From the IMG/VR virus record IMGVR_UViG_3300008470_002586, positions 1 through 30,779 of that record: 30,779 nt of DNA. One strand, 5' to 3'. The translations under genes were made by a program, and so were the position numbers. The number at the start of each line of letters is the position of its first letter. Within the stretch, counting starts at the first letter, position 1. The notes under the pieces were generated by a model. The model saw nothing but the letters and a program-made list of their open reading frames with translations, had not been told where the DNA came from and searched no databases. This DNA is from a virus. Below, in pieces: positions 6,668 through 13,831 of the stretch.

Positions 6668-6687
6668 AATAAAAGTGGAGTTAAAGA

Positions 6688-6888
6688 ATGTCGTATTCAC
6701 GGTTCCATAACTCATATCAAAGAAGCATTTCGACCCGTCGGGGCGAAGTTGGGGTACTTCAGACTCTATCCTCGCAGTTTGAGTGTGAATACGACAGCTC
6801 TGGCCATAGTCCCGATGGGTTGTTTTTGGGAAAGAGAGGTGATTATTGTGTTTTGGGAGAGTATTTGGGAGTTGGACGAGAAGAGTGA
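6688..6888 (+). CDS. Small hypothetical protein (66 aa)
   Basis: An ATG at 6688, seven bases after GGAG and just downstream of a good promoter match, opens a 66-codon frame. The protein is polar, with many Ser, Gly and Arg residues, two Cys residues and no recognised motif. Its end overlaps the preferred start of the sigma-like gene (6848) by about 40 bases. It is real only if the first rightward gene is this one and not an N-terminal extension of the sigma-like frame. The promoter and ribosome site favour it. Confidence 0.4.
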   Translation: MSYSRFHNSYQRSISTRRGEVGVLQTLSSQFECEYDSSGHSPDGLFLGKRGDYCVLGEYLGVGREE

Positions 6889-7378
6889 GAAGATAGTAGA
6901 GACTTGTGCTGCAATAGCGTATCGTAAGATGAAGTCTAGTTCAGTGGTATCCTTTGAAGATGTTGTGCAGGAAGGGAAGATGGTGTTTTTGTCGGTTTGT
7001 GAGTCTTTCAAACCAAATATGGGAGCAACGTTTCATACCTGGTTGTCAGTTTGCTTAAACAACCATTTTGCCACTATGGTCTCAAAGAGTTACAGGTCGG
7101 TAACAACAGACTCGGAGAGTGAAATTCCCCAAAAATCAAAAAAACTACCCGATCCTTTCAATTTTGTTAGTATAATGGAATTGATTGGTGTATTATCACC
7201 ACTTGAGAAGAAATACATAGCTGTTCTTTTGGATCCACCAAAGGATTTGATAAAGGTCTTAATGGGTGTTCCAAAGAGAAAGAGTCGTACAGTAATTAGG
7301 AGTTATCTTGAGTTGAATCAACCAGAAGACGCTCGTGTTAGAGGTAACATAGAGAGGCAATTAACATGCAGTTGGTAA
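6848..7378 (+). CDS. Sigma70-like RNA polymerase sigma factor homologue
   Basis: With the GTG at 6848, which follows GAGAGGTGA by about six bases, the protein has 176 residues. Residues 35-75 match sigma region 2: FEDVVQEGKMVFLSVCESF then GATFHTWLSVCLNNHF, compared with DLVQEG ... KFSTYA..WI...I. LSPLEKKYIAVLL and the basic segment after it resemble the start of region 4. Region 3 and parts of region 4 are short or missing, so this is a compact phage sigma or a decoy. The frame is open upstream to 6497, so longer starts (6512, 6815, 6839) cannot be excluded. As first enzyme-like gene of the rightward operon it could redirect host RNA polymerase to later genes. Confidence 0.65.
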   Translation: MFWESIWELDEKSEKIVETCAAIAYRKMKSSSVVSFEDVVQEGKMVFLSVCESFKPNMGATFHTWLSVCLNNHFATMVSKSYRSVTTDSESEIPQKSKKLPDPFNFVSIMELIGVLSPLEKKYIAVLLDPPKDLIKVLMGVPKRKSRTVIRSYLELNQPEDARVRGNIERQLTCSW

Positions 7379-8400
7379 AAGCCGAAATCTTATGGTCTAG
7401 AGTCTGTCGTTTGACTTGCCCATACTGCGCTATGGTGACGAATACAAGACCCGATAAGGATATGGCACTATGGAAGAAGGGAGTTCAACAGTTAAAGAAG
7501 CTGGACTGTGGATTTTGTGCAATCTATGGCGCCGAACCACTGGAAGACTTTGAGCACTTGCCTGCGTTTGTGGCTATGCTGTCGGGAAGCCACATTGAGA
7601 GCACGGTTATTACAAGTTGTGTTGTACCCCAATTGAAGCAGAAGCTAACCAAGCTCTACAATGCTGGTCTTAGGTCTCTAACGGTATCGTATGATGGAGA
7701 TAAAACGTACGATGAAAGCTCTGCAGCAAAAACCAAGATTGGTATTAAGACCCTTCGCTGGTTTAGAGATCAGTTTAGTGATCTAAGAGATGTTGCTATT
7801 GTTGTGACAATCAACCGGAGGAACTATAAGCAGATTCCCGATATTGTTAGAAGAATGACAAAGGAAGGCATCTGGACGCTGTTTGACTTTATTCATCCTG
7901 ATAGGGGACAACCCGGCAGTAAGTGTAGAAATACCGAACTGACCAAGAAGCTGTTGTTTCAAGAAGAAGATCTTCCCGGCGTAGTTGGTATGCTGGAAGA
8001 AATCAAGATTTTGAAGGAGCAGAACCATCTTGTTCACTGGAGTAATCTGCTTCTTGACTATATGAAAGAGTATCCTAAAGTTCTCATTAACTACGACTGG
8101 CACTGCGTTGAGAAGGACGTGTTTCCAAGTTGGATAACTGTAGAGAATACCGGGGAGGTTTACTGCTGCGACGACTTTCACATTATCAACGATCCCAACA
8201 AGTTTTACCTATGGGAAATAGCAGATAGATTTGAGGAGTTTACCAAGTACTGGATGGGACTGGCTCGACGGTACTGTCGTGGGTGTATCTGGAATACACA
8301 CTGGGATGCTAATGCAATAAAGAGGGGAACAATACCCTTCTCGGATTATGTACACTATCCTAAGTACGGCATAACAGAACAGAAGGGAAAAGAAAGATAG
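7366..8400 (+). CDS. Radical SAM enzyme with C-terminal cysteine cluster, substrate unknown
   Basis: The N-terminus has the radical SAM motif CRLTCPYC (CX3CX2C) at about 14-21, which would hold the SAM-cleaving 4Fe-4S cluster. A GAEPLED segment near 56 takes the place of the usual GGEP. A SPASM- or twitch-like C-terminal region has cysteines in CVEKD, EVYCCDD and RRYCRGCIW, enough for one auxiliary cluster. Length is 344 residues. It overlaps the sigma-like gene by 13 bases and is upstream of QueC. It is not QueE, which lies at 22127. It might make a further change to the 7-deazaguanine base or modify a peptide, but neither is shown by the sequence. Confidence 0.8.
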   Translation: MQLVKAEILWSRVCRLTCPYCAMVTNTRPDKDMALWKKGVQQLKKLDCGFCAIYGAEPLEDFEHLPAFVAMLSGSHIESTVITSCVVPQLKQKLTKLYNAGLRSLTVSYDGDKTYDESSAAKTKIGIKTLRWFRDQFSDLRDVAIVVTINRRNYKQIPDIVRRMTKEGIWTLFDFIHPDRGQPGSKCRNTELTKKLLFQEEDLPGVVGMLEEIKILKEQNHLVHWSNLLLDYMKEYPKVLINYDWHCVEKDVFPSWITVENTGEVYCCDDFHIINDPNKFYLWEIADRFEEFTKYWMGLARRYCRGCIWNTHWDANAIKRGTIPFSDYVHYPKYGITEQKGKER

Positions 8401-8415
8401 TAAGGAGATAGTGAA

Positions 8416-8544
8416 ATGAAGAAGACAGAATACGAAGAAAAACTGAACGTGCTGTATACGTTGGCAGTAGACGAAAAAGACATAAGAACAGCTCTATAAA
8501 TACTGCAACTGCAGAGGAAGAGTGAGGAAGAGGCAGAAGAGTAA
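8416..8544 (+). pseudogene. Small ORF interrupted by one in-frame stop
   Basis: AAGGAGATAGTGAA precedes an ATG at 8416, which opens a helical frame (KKTEYEEKLNVLY). The frame meets TAA at 8497 after 27 codons. The same frame continues for 14 more codons (ILQLQRKSEEEAEE) to a second TAA at 8542. Composition on both sides of the first stop is alike, so a 42-codon gene with one nonsense change is likely. A genuine 27-residue peptide is the alternative. The remaining bases up to 8584 hold no gene. Confidence 0.35.
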
Positions 8545-8584
8545 GTGGTGGTTGTGGATTTTTTTCAAGATTCTATAGGTCAAA

Positions 8585-8836
8585 ATGAGAACAGACTATA
8601 ATCCAGGGTATCCTGTGGGAAGATTTAATAACAATATGGGCGTTCTACCACTAACCCCTACGGGTAAAAATAGCACTATGTTTACTGAGTGTTGCCACGT
8701 GGCAATCTGTGATGATGAAGAAAATTGTTCATACTGTAAGCGAAAAATAATAGGATGGGACGCAGAGTCAAAGCACGAGCGAAGTATGATTCGCTGGCGT
8801 TATGCGACCGCTGCTTGGAATCGCTGGAAAGGATAA
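8585..8836 (+). CDS. Small cysteine-rich protein (83 aa)
   Basis: An 83-residue protein with ECCHVAICDDEENCSYCKRK in its middle (about 35-54). The cysteines and histidine could bind one zinc ion. The C-terminus is basic and tryptophan-rich (MIRWRYATAAWNRWKG), suggesting nucleic-acid contact. The ATG follows TAGGTCAAA, and the stop lies seven bases before the QueC gene, so the two are probably co-transcribed. Family not recognised. Confidence 0.6.
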   Translation: MRTDYNPGYPVGRFNNNMGVLPLTPTGKNSTMFTECCHVAICDDEENCSYCKRKIIGWDAESKHERSMIRWRYATAAWNRWKG

Positions 8837-8842
8837 TGAAAG

Positions 8843-9865
8843 ATGAGTAAGAAGATAGTTTTGTTTAGTGGTGGTATAGATTCGTACGCAGCGTGGTATT
8901 ATCTTGGCAAACCACAAACGGTTTATTTCCCGGTTGGTACACCAAGTACCAAGATGGAAACAAAGATAATTAGGGAATTGATTCCAGAGACCATTATCGA
9001 TAACTCAATACACCTGGCTAATAGGGAAGAGAGTGAAGGTGGAAACGCCTTCTTGCCGATGCGAAATCTGTACTTTGCTATGTTGGCTTGCAAGTATGGT
9101 GATGAGATTGTAATGGCTGGCCTGAAAGACGATGTGGTTAACGACAAAAACGAAGAGATCTTTGCGGAGTTTTCCAGTCTTCTTAGCAGGTTGAATAACA
9201 GAGTGATAAAGGTTACGAGTCCATTTTGGGATGAAACAAAGGCCGAAGTGGTTTCGTGGTATTTGGGCGTCAAAGGGTCTTTAAGTGGTCTATTGAGAAC
9301 AGTTAGCTGCTATTCCAGTGGAGAAGAGATGGTAACCGACTATTTCCCTTATGATAGATATTGTGGCGAGTGTCGGTGCTGTTTTAGGAAATGGTGTGCC
9401 TTCTGGGCGAATGGTATTCATATGCATTTTTTCAACGACGAACTTCTTGGTGAGTATTATGCACGAGCTACTCAGGGTAAGTACGTTGCATCCAGAAATG
9501 AGACAATAAAGAAGGCAGTTAGTGAGTACCGTTTACTTATGCAAGCCGATGATAACAATTTTTCAGATTTGAAAGAGAGGACTGTTGCTGTTGATATTGA
9601 TGGCGTTCTAACAAAGGAGACAGGAGGGCATGATTATGAGTACAGAACATCAGTATTTGGTGCCATAAAGAAGGTTAACGCCCTTGTTTTTAGTGGGTAC
9701 AAAGTTGTTCTCTTCAGTAGTAGATATGAACAGGACAGAGAAGTGACTTTACAGTGGTTGGAGCAAAATAATGTTTTATTTCACGAGTTGATTTTGGGGA
9801 AGCCACAGTATAATTATATGGTGGATGACAGGTCGGCAAACTTATATGAGTTGAAAACGTTGTAA
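8843..9865 (+). CDS. queC: QueC-like 7-cyano-7-deazaguanine synthase fused to a HAD-family domain
   Basis: Residues about 1-235 are QueC-like. They show the PP-loop SGGIDS (9-14), FLPMRNLYFA matching QueC's VPxRN segment, and the zinc site CGECRCCFRKWC (about 174-185). QueC turns 7-carboxy-7-deazaguanine plus ammonia and ATP into preQ0. Residues about 245-340 form a HAD hydrolase domain with motif I VDIDGVLT, motif II FSSRYE, and motif III/IV GKPQ...VDDR. Typical QueC is about 220-240 residues, so the C-terminal 100 are an extra domain in the same frame. It may remove a phosphate from a pathway nucleotide or repair a DNA end. That is inference. QueE, QueD and FolE lie elsewhere in the window. 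Confidence 0.85.
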   Translation: MSKKIVLFSGGIDSYAAWYYLGKPQTVYFPVGTPSTKMETKIIRELIPETIIDNSIHLANREESEGGNAFLPMRNLYFAMLACKYGDEIVMAGLKDDVVNDKNEEIFAEFSSLLSRLNNRVIKVTSPFWDETKAEVVSWYLGVKGSLSGLLRTVSCYSSGEEMVTDYFPYDRYCGECRCCFRKWCAFWANGIHMHFFNDELLGEYYARATQGKYVASRNETIKKAVSEYRLLMQADDNNFSDLKERTVAVDIDGVLTKETGGHDYEYRTSVFGAIKKVNALVFSGYKVVLFSSRYEQDREVTLQWLEQNNVLFHELILGKPQYNYMVDDRSANLYELKTL

Positions 9866-9873
9866 AGATATTA

Positions 9874-9902
9874 TTTTGAAGTTCCCAAACATATTGTATA
9901 AT
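9874..9902 (+). promoter_or_regulatory. Candidate promoter upstream of the 9944 gene
   Basis: A perfect TATAAT at 9897-9902 lies in the short gap after the QueC-HAD gene. TTTTGA (9874) at 17 bases or TTGAAG (9876) at 15 bases could be the -35. It would serve the small gene, primase, FolE and DpdA genes. Confidence 0.45.
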
Positions 9903-9943
9903 TTATATGGGTAAAAGAATGGTAAATCGTGAAGGAATTAGAT

Positions 9944-10243
9944 ATGTTGGCAGTGAACGAAGGGATAAAAGGGCCTTGTGAATGGGATTTGTGTGATCCC
10001 AGAAGGGTGGTGGAACACTTTAAGGATTTGATAAATCTGTACGATATGCTTGGAGAGTCGTACGACATTGAGATGCAGTCGTTTTTGAGTGAATTACATA
10101 AGGTTGGATGGTCGGAGGACAGAGTTTTTTCGATGTTAATCGTATCGGGATATGGCACGAGATGGGAGCAGGACTTACCTGCACCAGTACGGAATAGGGG
10201 AAGCTATAAGGAGTATAGGAAAATAAAAGTTAGGATGGGTTGA
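9944..10243 (+). CDS. Hypothetical protein upstream of primase (99 aa)
   Basis: The ATG at 9944 has AAGGA seven bases upstream and is preferred over a GTG at 9929. The protein is mostly helical and acidic in its middle (VVEHFKDLINLYDMLGE, EMQSFLSELHKVG) with a basic C-terminus. It has no known motif. Its TGA overlaps the primase ATG (TGATG), so the two are translationally coupled and may function together. I do not recognise the family. Confidence 0.6.
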   Translation: MLAVNEGIKGPCEWDLCDPRRVVEHFKDLINLYDMLGESYDIEMQSFLSELHKVGWSEDRVFSMLIVSGYGTRWEQDLPAPVRNRGSYKEYRKIKVRMG

Positions 10244-11190
10244 TGCATTCAGGGAAGAAGAGAGTTGCTGAGATTCTTGATCGAGTTGATGTTCAGTACT
10301 GGTTGGAAGGAAAGAATGTCAGTAACAATTCGGTAAACGTTCAGTGCCCCTTCTGTGGAGATCATAGCAATCATTGTGGTATATTTGTAGATAGTCTTAT
10401 CTATCACTGCTGGAGATGTGGGGTAAGTGGACCACTCGGGCAGTTACTTCGACACATAACCAACTGGCCTCAAGAGGAAATTGAGGAACTAATCAGCAAG
10501 CCGGTTGTATCACACAAAATCAAAGCAATAGACCAGATTAGGCAGTTGATTGCGGGTGAGCAGGAAGAGAGAGTAAAACCAAACAGCGTTGGAGAGATAT
10601 TATTGCCTCCTTACTTTGAGTTGTTGGATTATGATATTGACTTTCCACTGCTCAATAACTTTCTCGAAAGAAGGGGTATAGCATTTGATACAGCCCTTAT
10701 GAATGGTTGTGGGATTTGTCGCGTTGGTCCATTTATGAATAGAATGATTGTTCCCGTTCTTTTTGAAGGGAAATTGGTTGGATATCAGGCAGTAGATTTG
10801 GCTGGAACTGCAGAGCTTAAGTATTTATCCAGCGACGATGTTAAGGAGTATTTGTATGGTTACGATGATATAAACTCAACGTTAGTACTTGTTGAAGGAA
10901 TTTTTGATGAATGGCGTTTTGGGGAAGGTAGTTGTGCCAGTTTTGGAACTACTCTTACGGAGGCACAGGTTGATTTAGTATTAAAAAAGAAACCAAAGTC
11001 CCTTATCTTTTGTTGGGATGGTGATGCTTGGTTTATTGCAAGAGAGAAGGCAAAAGTATTTAGGGCGTTTATAGATGATGTTAGGATAGTTCAGCTACCA
11101 AAAACCGAAGATCCAGATAGTTTTGGAAAGAAGTATGGCAAGGAAACTTTGTTAAAAAGGATTGATGTGGAAAGGATTGATGTGGGATGA
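10243..11190 (+). CDS. DnaG-type DNA primase (zinc finger plus TOPRIM)
   Basis: The 315-residue protein has a CHC2-like zinc finger near the start (CPFCGDHSNHCGI then YHCWRCG, about 32-60). It reads the template for primer starts. A TOPRIM catalytic core follows, with LVEGIFDEWR at about 215-225 (the conserved Glu), FCWDGDAW (D-x-D metal ligands) and a DPDSFG-like segment. There is no helicase domain, unlike T7 gp4, and the helicase is the separate gene at 2994. It probably makes RNA primers for the polymerase at 13832. The start overlaps the previous stop, with TAGGATGG as the ribosome site. FolE overlaps its end by four bases. Confidence 0.9.
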   Translation: MHSGKKRVAEILDRVDVQYWLEGKNVSNNSVNVQCPFCGDHSNHCGIFVDSLIYHCWRCGVSGPLGQLLRHITNWPQEEIEELISKPVVSHKIKAIDQIRQLIAGEQEERVKPNSVGEILLPPYFELLDYDIDFPLLNNFLERRGIAFDTALMNGCGICRVGPFMNRMIVPVLFEGKLVGYQAVDLAGTAELKYLSSDDVKEYLYGYDDINSTLVLVEGIFDEWRFGEGSCASFGTTLTEAQVDLVLKKKPKSLIFCWDGDAWFIAREKAKVFRAFIDDVRIVQLPKTEDPDSFGKKYGKETLLKRIDVERIDVG

Positions 11191-11840
11191 ATGGAATGGA
11201 TGAAATGGTAAATAATTTTGATGATAAGTCCCTTCCGGATGTTTCCGAAGAAGATGGAATGAGGATGATTGTGGATGCTTGGGAGAGTATTCTTCAAGGG
11301 ATGAGTTGGGCACTCGGATTGGATCTGAGTGATCCAAATCTAAAGGGTACTCCGGAGAGGGTAGCGAGGGCATACAAAGAGATGTTCTCAGGTCTTAGGG
11401 ATACCAGTAAGCAAGTGAAAGAAATTCTTTCGGCTAAGTTTAAGTGTGATTACGGCGAGATGGTTATATGTAAAGGAGTTGATACATTTTCGATGTGTCC
11501 TCATCACTTCTTGCCGGTTCACTATAGAATATGTGTGGCATATATTCCGGATGGATATGTTCTTGGGGTTTCTAAGCTGGCCAGGTTGGTTGTGATTTTG
11601 GCTAAGAGACCTGTTCTCCAAGAGCAGCTTACTTCTGATATAGTGGAAGCACTTGAAAGAGTGAAACCACTTGGTGCTGCGGCATATGTTGAGGGTGAAC
11701 ATTCTTGTATGCAGATACGTGGTGCAAAACAAAGAGGTAAGATTATCACAAGCAAGTTGAGTGGGGCGTTCCTGAGTAATCCCAAAACCCGCCATGAATT
11801 TTATTCCATCATTGGTTTTGGCGGATATCATGCACAATAA
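11187..11840 (+). CDS. folE: GTP cyclohydrolase I (first step to preQ0)
   Basis: FolE makes dihydroneopterin triphosphate from GTP, the entry to preQ0 and to folate. Visible family motifs are GTPERVARAYKEMFSG (about 54-69), SMCPHHFLPVH with zinc and catalytic residues (about 102-112), SKLARLV, PVLQEQLT, and EHSCMQIRGA with the second zinc Cys. Length 217 matches the usual 190-220. The ATG overlaps the primase stop (ATGA). The DpdA-like gene starts inside its last codons. With QueD, QueE and QueC in the same window, its product is most likely meant for 7-deazaguanine. Confidence 0.93.
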   Translation: MNGMDEMVNNFDDKSLPDVSEEDGMRMIVDAWESILQGMSWALGLDLSDPNLKGTPERVARAYKEMFSGLRDTSKQVKEILSAKFKCDYGEMVICKGVDTFSMCPHHFLPVHYRICVAYIPDGYVLGVSKLARLVVILAKRPVLQEQLTSDIVEALERVKPLGAAAYVEGEHSCMQIRGAKQRGKIITSKLSGAFLSNPKTRHEFYSIIGFGGYHAQ

Positions 11841-12780
11841 AATAATATATTTGGTGGGCTTGCTTTCATCGGCAAGTAATATCAAAGGGATAATGGAGTT
11901 AGTTGATGCTGGAAGGATATTTTCACTTGAGTCGTTTTGGTATAAGGAGAAGTTTCTTTCAGAGTTAAAGAAGAGAAATACTAAGATTCTTCTGGATTCT
12001 GGGGCATTTACGTTTCTTCGGCTTGCTTCCAAGAAGGGTAAGGAAGCTAGTGAGAAGGACAAAAGAGAATACTTGGACAGGTATGTCCAGTTTATTAAGG
12101 AGAACAAAGATCTTTTCAACGCGTATGTTAATCTCGACGTTATCTACGATCCAGAAGCTTCATGGAAGAATCAGGAGTATATGGAGTCACAGGGACTAAG
12201 TCCTATGCCCGTATATCATCTTGGAGAAGATGTTAAGCACTTTATTCGTATGTTGGATAACTATGAGTATGTTGGGGTTGGTGGAGCGGTAGGTGGTGGT
12301 TATGATAGAAAAGGCCAGTTAAGATGTTTTAATCAACTTTTTTCCATCATGCTTGAAAGAAGTCCAAAGACTAGGATACATGTGTTTGGAAAAACTGATT
12401 GGTTTGTTATGACACGATTCCCGTGGTACAGTTTGGATAGTACTACGTGGTTACAGGTTGCCGCATACGGCTCAATTTTCGTGCCTCGTTATGATTTTAA
12501 GAAGGGTGAGTTTACTTTTGAGAAACCACCAGTTATGTTGGGCGTTTCTGATATACTCAAACAGAGGGATTGTATTAGTGATCATGTTGAAGTTGCATTT
12601 TCCAAAGTTGAGATGGAGAAATTGCTAGAGTATCTGGATGAGACCGGTTTTACGTTAAAACAACTTGGTGAAGATTATGGATCGAGGTGGTTATTTAACA
12701 TTATGTACTACGAGACCCTGTTGAAGAGTCTCTCAAAGCAAAAAGTCAGTTCTATAGACCATGAACAATCATTTTTTTAA
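11830..12780 (+). CDS. dpdA: DpdA-like DNA guanine transglycosylase (TGT fold)
   Basis: This TIM-barrel protein resembles the tRNA-guanine transglycosylase family in its phage DpdA form. DSGAF lies at about 55-59 (the TGT DSGGF active-site loop), NLDVIYDP at about 98-105, and GVGGAVGGG binds the base. HVFGKTD and SLDSTTWLQVAAYG match the family's C-terminal active-site stretch. DpdA swaps guanine in DNA for preQ0 or a derivative. Cysteine ligands for the zinc of tRNA TGT are not evident, as expected for a phage DpdA. The ATG at 11830 is preferred over 11794 because it overlaps FolE less. It directly follows FolE, so synthesis and insertion genes are adjacent. A tRNA target is the main alternative. 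Confidence 0.78.
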   Translation: MHNKIIYLVGLLSSASNIKGIMELVDAGRIFSLESFWYKEKFLSELKKRNTKILLDSGAFTFLRLASKKGKEASEKDKREYLDRYVQFIKENKDLFNAYVNLDVIYDPEASWKNQEYMESQGLSPMPVYHLGEDVKHFIRMLDNYEYVGVGGAVGGGYDRKGQLRCFNQLFSIMLERSPKTRIHVFGKTDWFVMTRFPWYSLDSTTWLQVAAYGSIFVPRYDFKKGEFTFEKPPVMLGVSDILKQRDCISDHVEVAFSKVEMEKLLEYLDETGFTLKQLGEDYGSRWLFNIMYYETLLKSLSKQKVSSIDHEQSFF

Positions 12781-12791
12781 GAGGAATGGTT

Positions 12792-13829
12792 ATGAAGCTA
12801 AATAGAAAGAGTTTAGTTGAAGATCTGAAAGTTGTTTATCAGGTGGTTGGGAAGGATACCATTATTCCTGTTTTCTCCTGCTTCCGATTTTGTAATGATA
12901 AAGTTGTTGCTTCTGATGGGTTTGTCTCAGTTGAGAAGAAGTTGGAAATGAATCTTGAGTTTGATATTCTTGTTAAGGCCGATCCGGTTGTGGATCTTCT
13001 CGAAAGATTACCTCAAGATGAGATAGAACTAGAAGTTTATAAAGAGAAGTTAAGAGTTGTTTCGGAGAACATTCTTGGGGATTTTAATCTCGTTGAAGCA
13101 GATTCAAATCTTATAGCGGTTAAGAAAGAAGGTTTTCCCCTGAGTGGTAAAATCGATACGACACTAGTGTTGGCTATGCACAAATGCATTCCTGTTGTAT
13201 CAAGGGATTCCAGTTCTGCTGCTTTACGTGGTGTGAGTGTTAGGGGCAAATATGTATATGCTACTGATAAACTCAGAATTATCCGAATACCCCTGGAAAA
13301 TGATTGTGGTCTTAGTGGCAAAGTTTTCAGAGTTGAATTTATCAACCTGCTTTCTGCACTGGAAACATCACTGGACTCTGTGGTCTATGGAGATGATGGG
13401 ATAGCTATAGAAACATCGGACGGAATCTCAGCAAGCTCAGTTTGGTTGGAGGGTGAATATCGGGATTTGGGTGAGTTCTTTCCAAAGAGGGAAGATATGG
13501 TCTCTGTTGAGTTTTTGACTCCCCTGAGTGAGATTGTTGATAGACATCTGGTGTTTCAGAAAGATGTAATAGATGTGGACAAAGCGATAGTGATTGAGAT
13601 AGATGGCAATCTTTGTAACATTCACACGTTTCAGCAGGAGACTGGAGAGTTGTTTGAAGAGGTTAAGATAGATCGGAAGATGCCTGCTAAGACAAGTTTT
13701 ATCGTTAACCCAGCGCTTTTCAAGGAAATTCTTTCGAGTTGTTCTGGGTTTAGCTACAGCAAAGATGCATCTACTGTTTTGTTTAGTGATGGTACTTTTG
13801 AGTTTATCATCAAACCCAGAGTGAGTTGA
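12792..13829 (+). CDS. Sliding clamp, DnaN-like
   Basis: The N-terminal 60 residues carry a clamp-like pattern: SLVEDLKVVYQVV, then IIPVFSCFRF and VVASDGFVSVEKKL, as in the first beta-clamp domain. The remaining sequence alternates strands in the way of a three-domain clamp, with ASSVWLEGEYRDLGEFFP close to the EGxYPD segment of DnaN. Length 345 fits a ring-forming DnaN-type subunit. It would tether the polymerase encoded right after it, whose gene starts at the clamp stop. The clamp loader is at 17303. The ATG at 12792 follows AAGAGGA by six bases. Confidence 0.8.
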   Translation: MKLNRKSLVEDLKVVYQVVGKDTIIPVFSCFRFCNDKVVASDGFVSVEKKLEMNLEFDILVKADPVVDLLERLPQDEIELEVYKEKLRVVSENILGDFNLVEADSNLIAVKKEGFPLSGKIDTTLVLAMHKCIPVVSRDSSSAALRGVSVRGKYVYATDKLRIIRIPLENDCGLSGKVFRVEFINLLSALETSLDSVVYGDDGIAIETSDGISASSVWLEGEYRDLGEFFPKREDMVSVEFLTPLSEIVDRHLVFQKDVIDVDKAIVIEIDGNLCNIHTFQQETGELFEEVKIDRKMPAKTSFIVNPALFKEILSSCSGFSYSKDASTVLFSDGTFEFIIKPRVS

Positions 13830-13831
13830 CG

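Larger units (their letters stand above)
6453..6687. promoter_or_regulatory. Divergent control region between leftward and rightward operons
   Basis: This 235-base gap separates the leftward replication operon from the rightward operon. It contains the nested hairpin (6462-6528), a small inverted repeat TTGTC-TGTTC-GACAA (6558-6572) that could be an operator, and promoter-like boxes on both strands. A GGAGGAG followed five bases later by ATG (6512) opens a rightward frame joining the sigma-like gene. Its first 90 residues look like translated AT-rich spacer, so that start is less likely. Confidence 0.6.

Noticed and set aside
6497-6847. N-terminal extension of the sigma-like gene from 6497 or 6512
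   Set aside because: Despite GGAGGAG before ATG 6512, the first 90 residues look like translated spacer, and a good promoter match (6639-6667) lies inside. Kept only as an alternative.
8497-8499. Alternative genetic code with recoded TAA
   Set aside because: TAA, TAG and TGA all end well-supported genes in the window, and no large gene has internal stops.
11388-12119. Long minus-strand open frame (243 codons) opposite FolE and DpdA-like genes
   Set aside because: Lies entirely opposite two genes with clear family motifs, has Ser/Asn/Leu-rich shadow composition, and no ribosome site.
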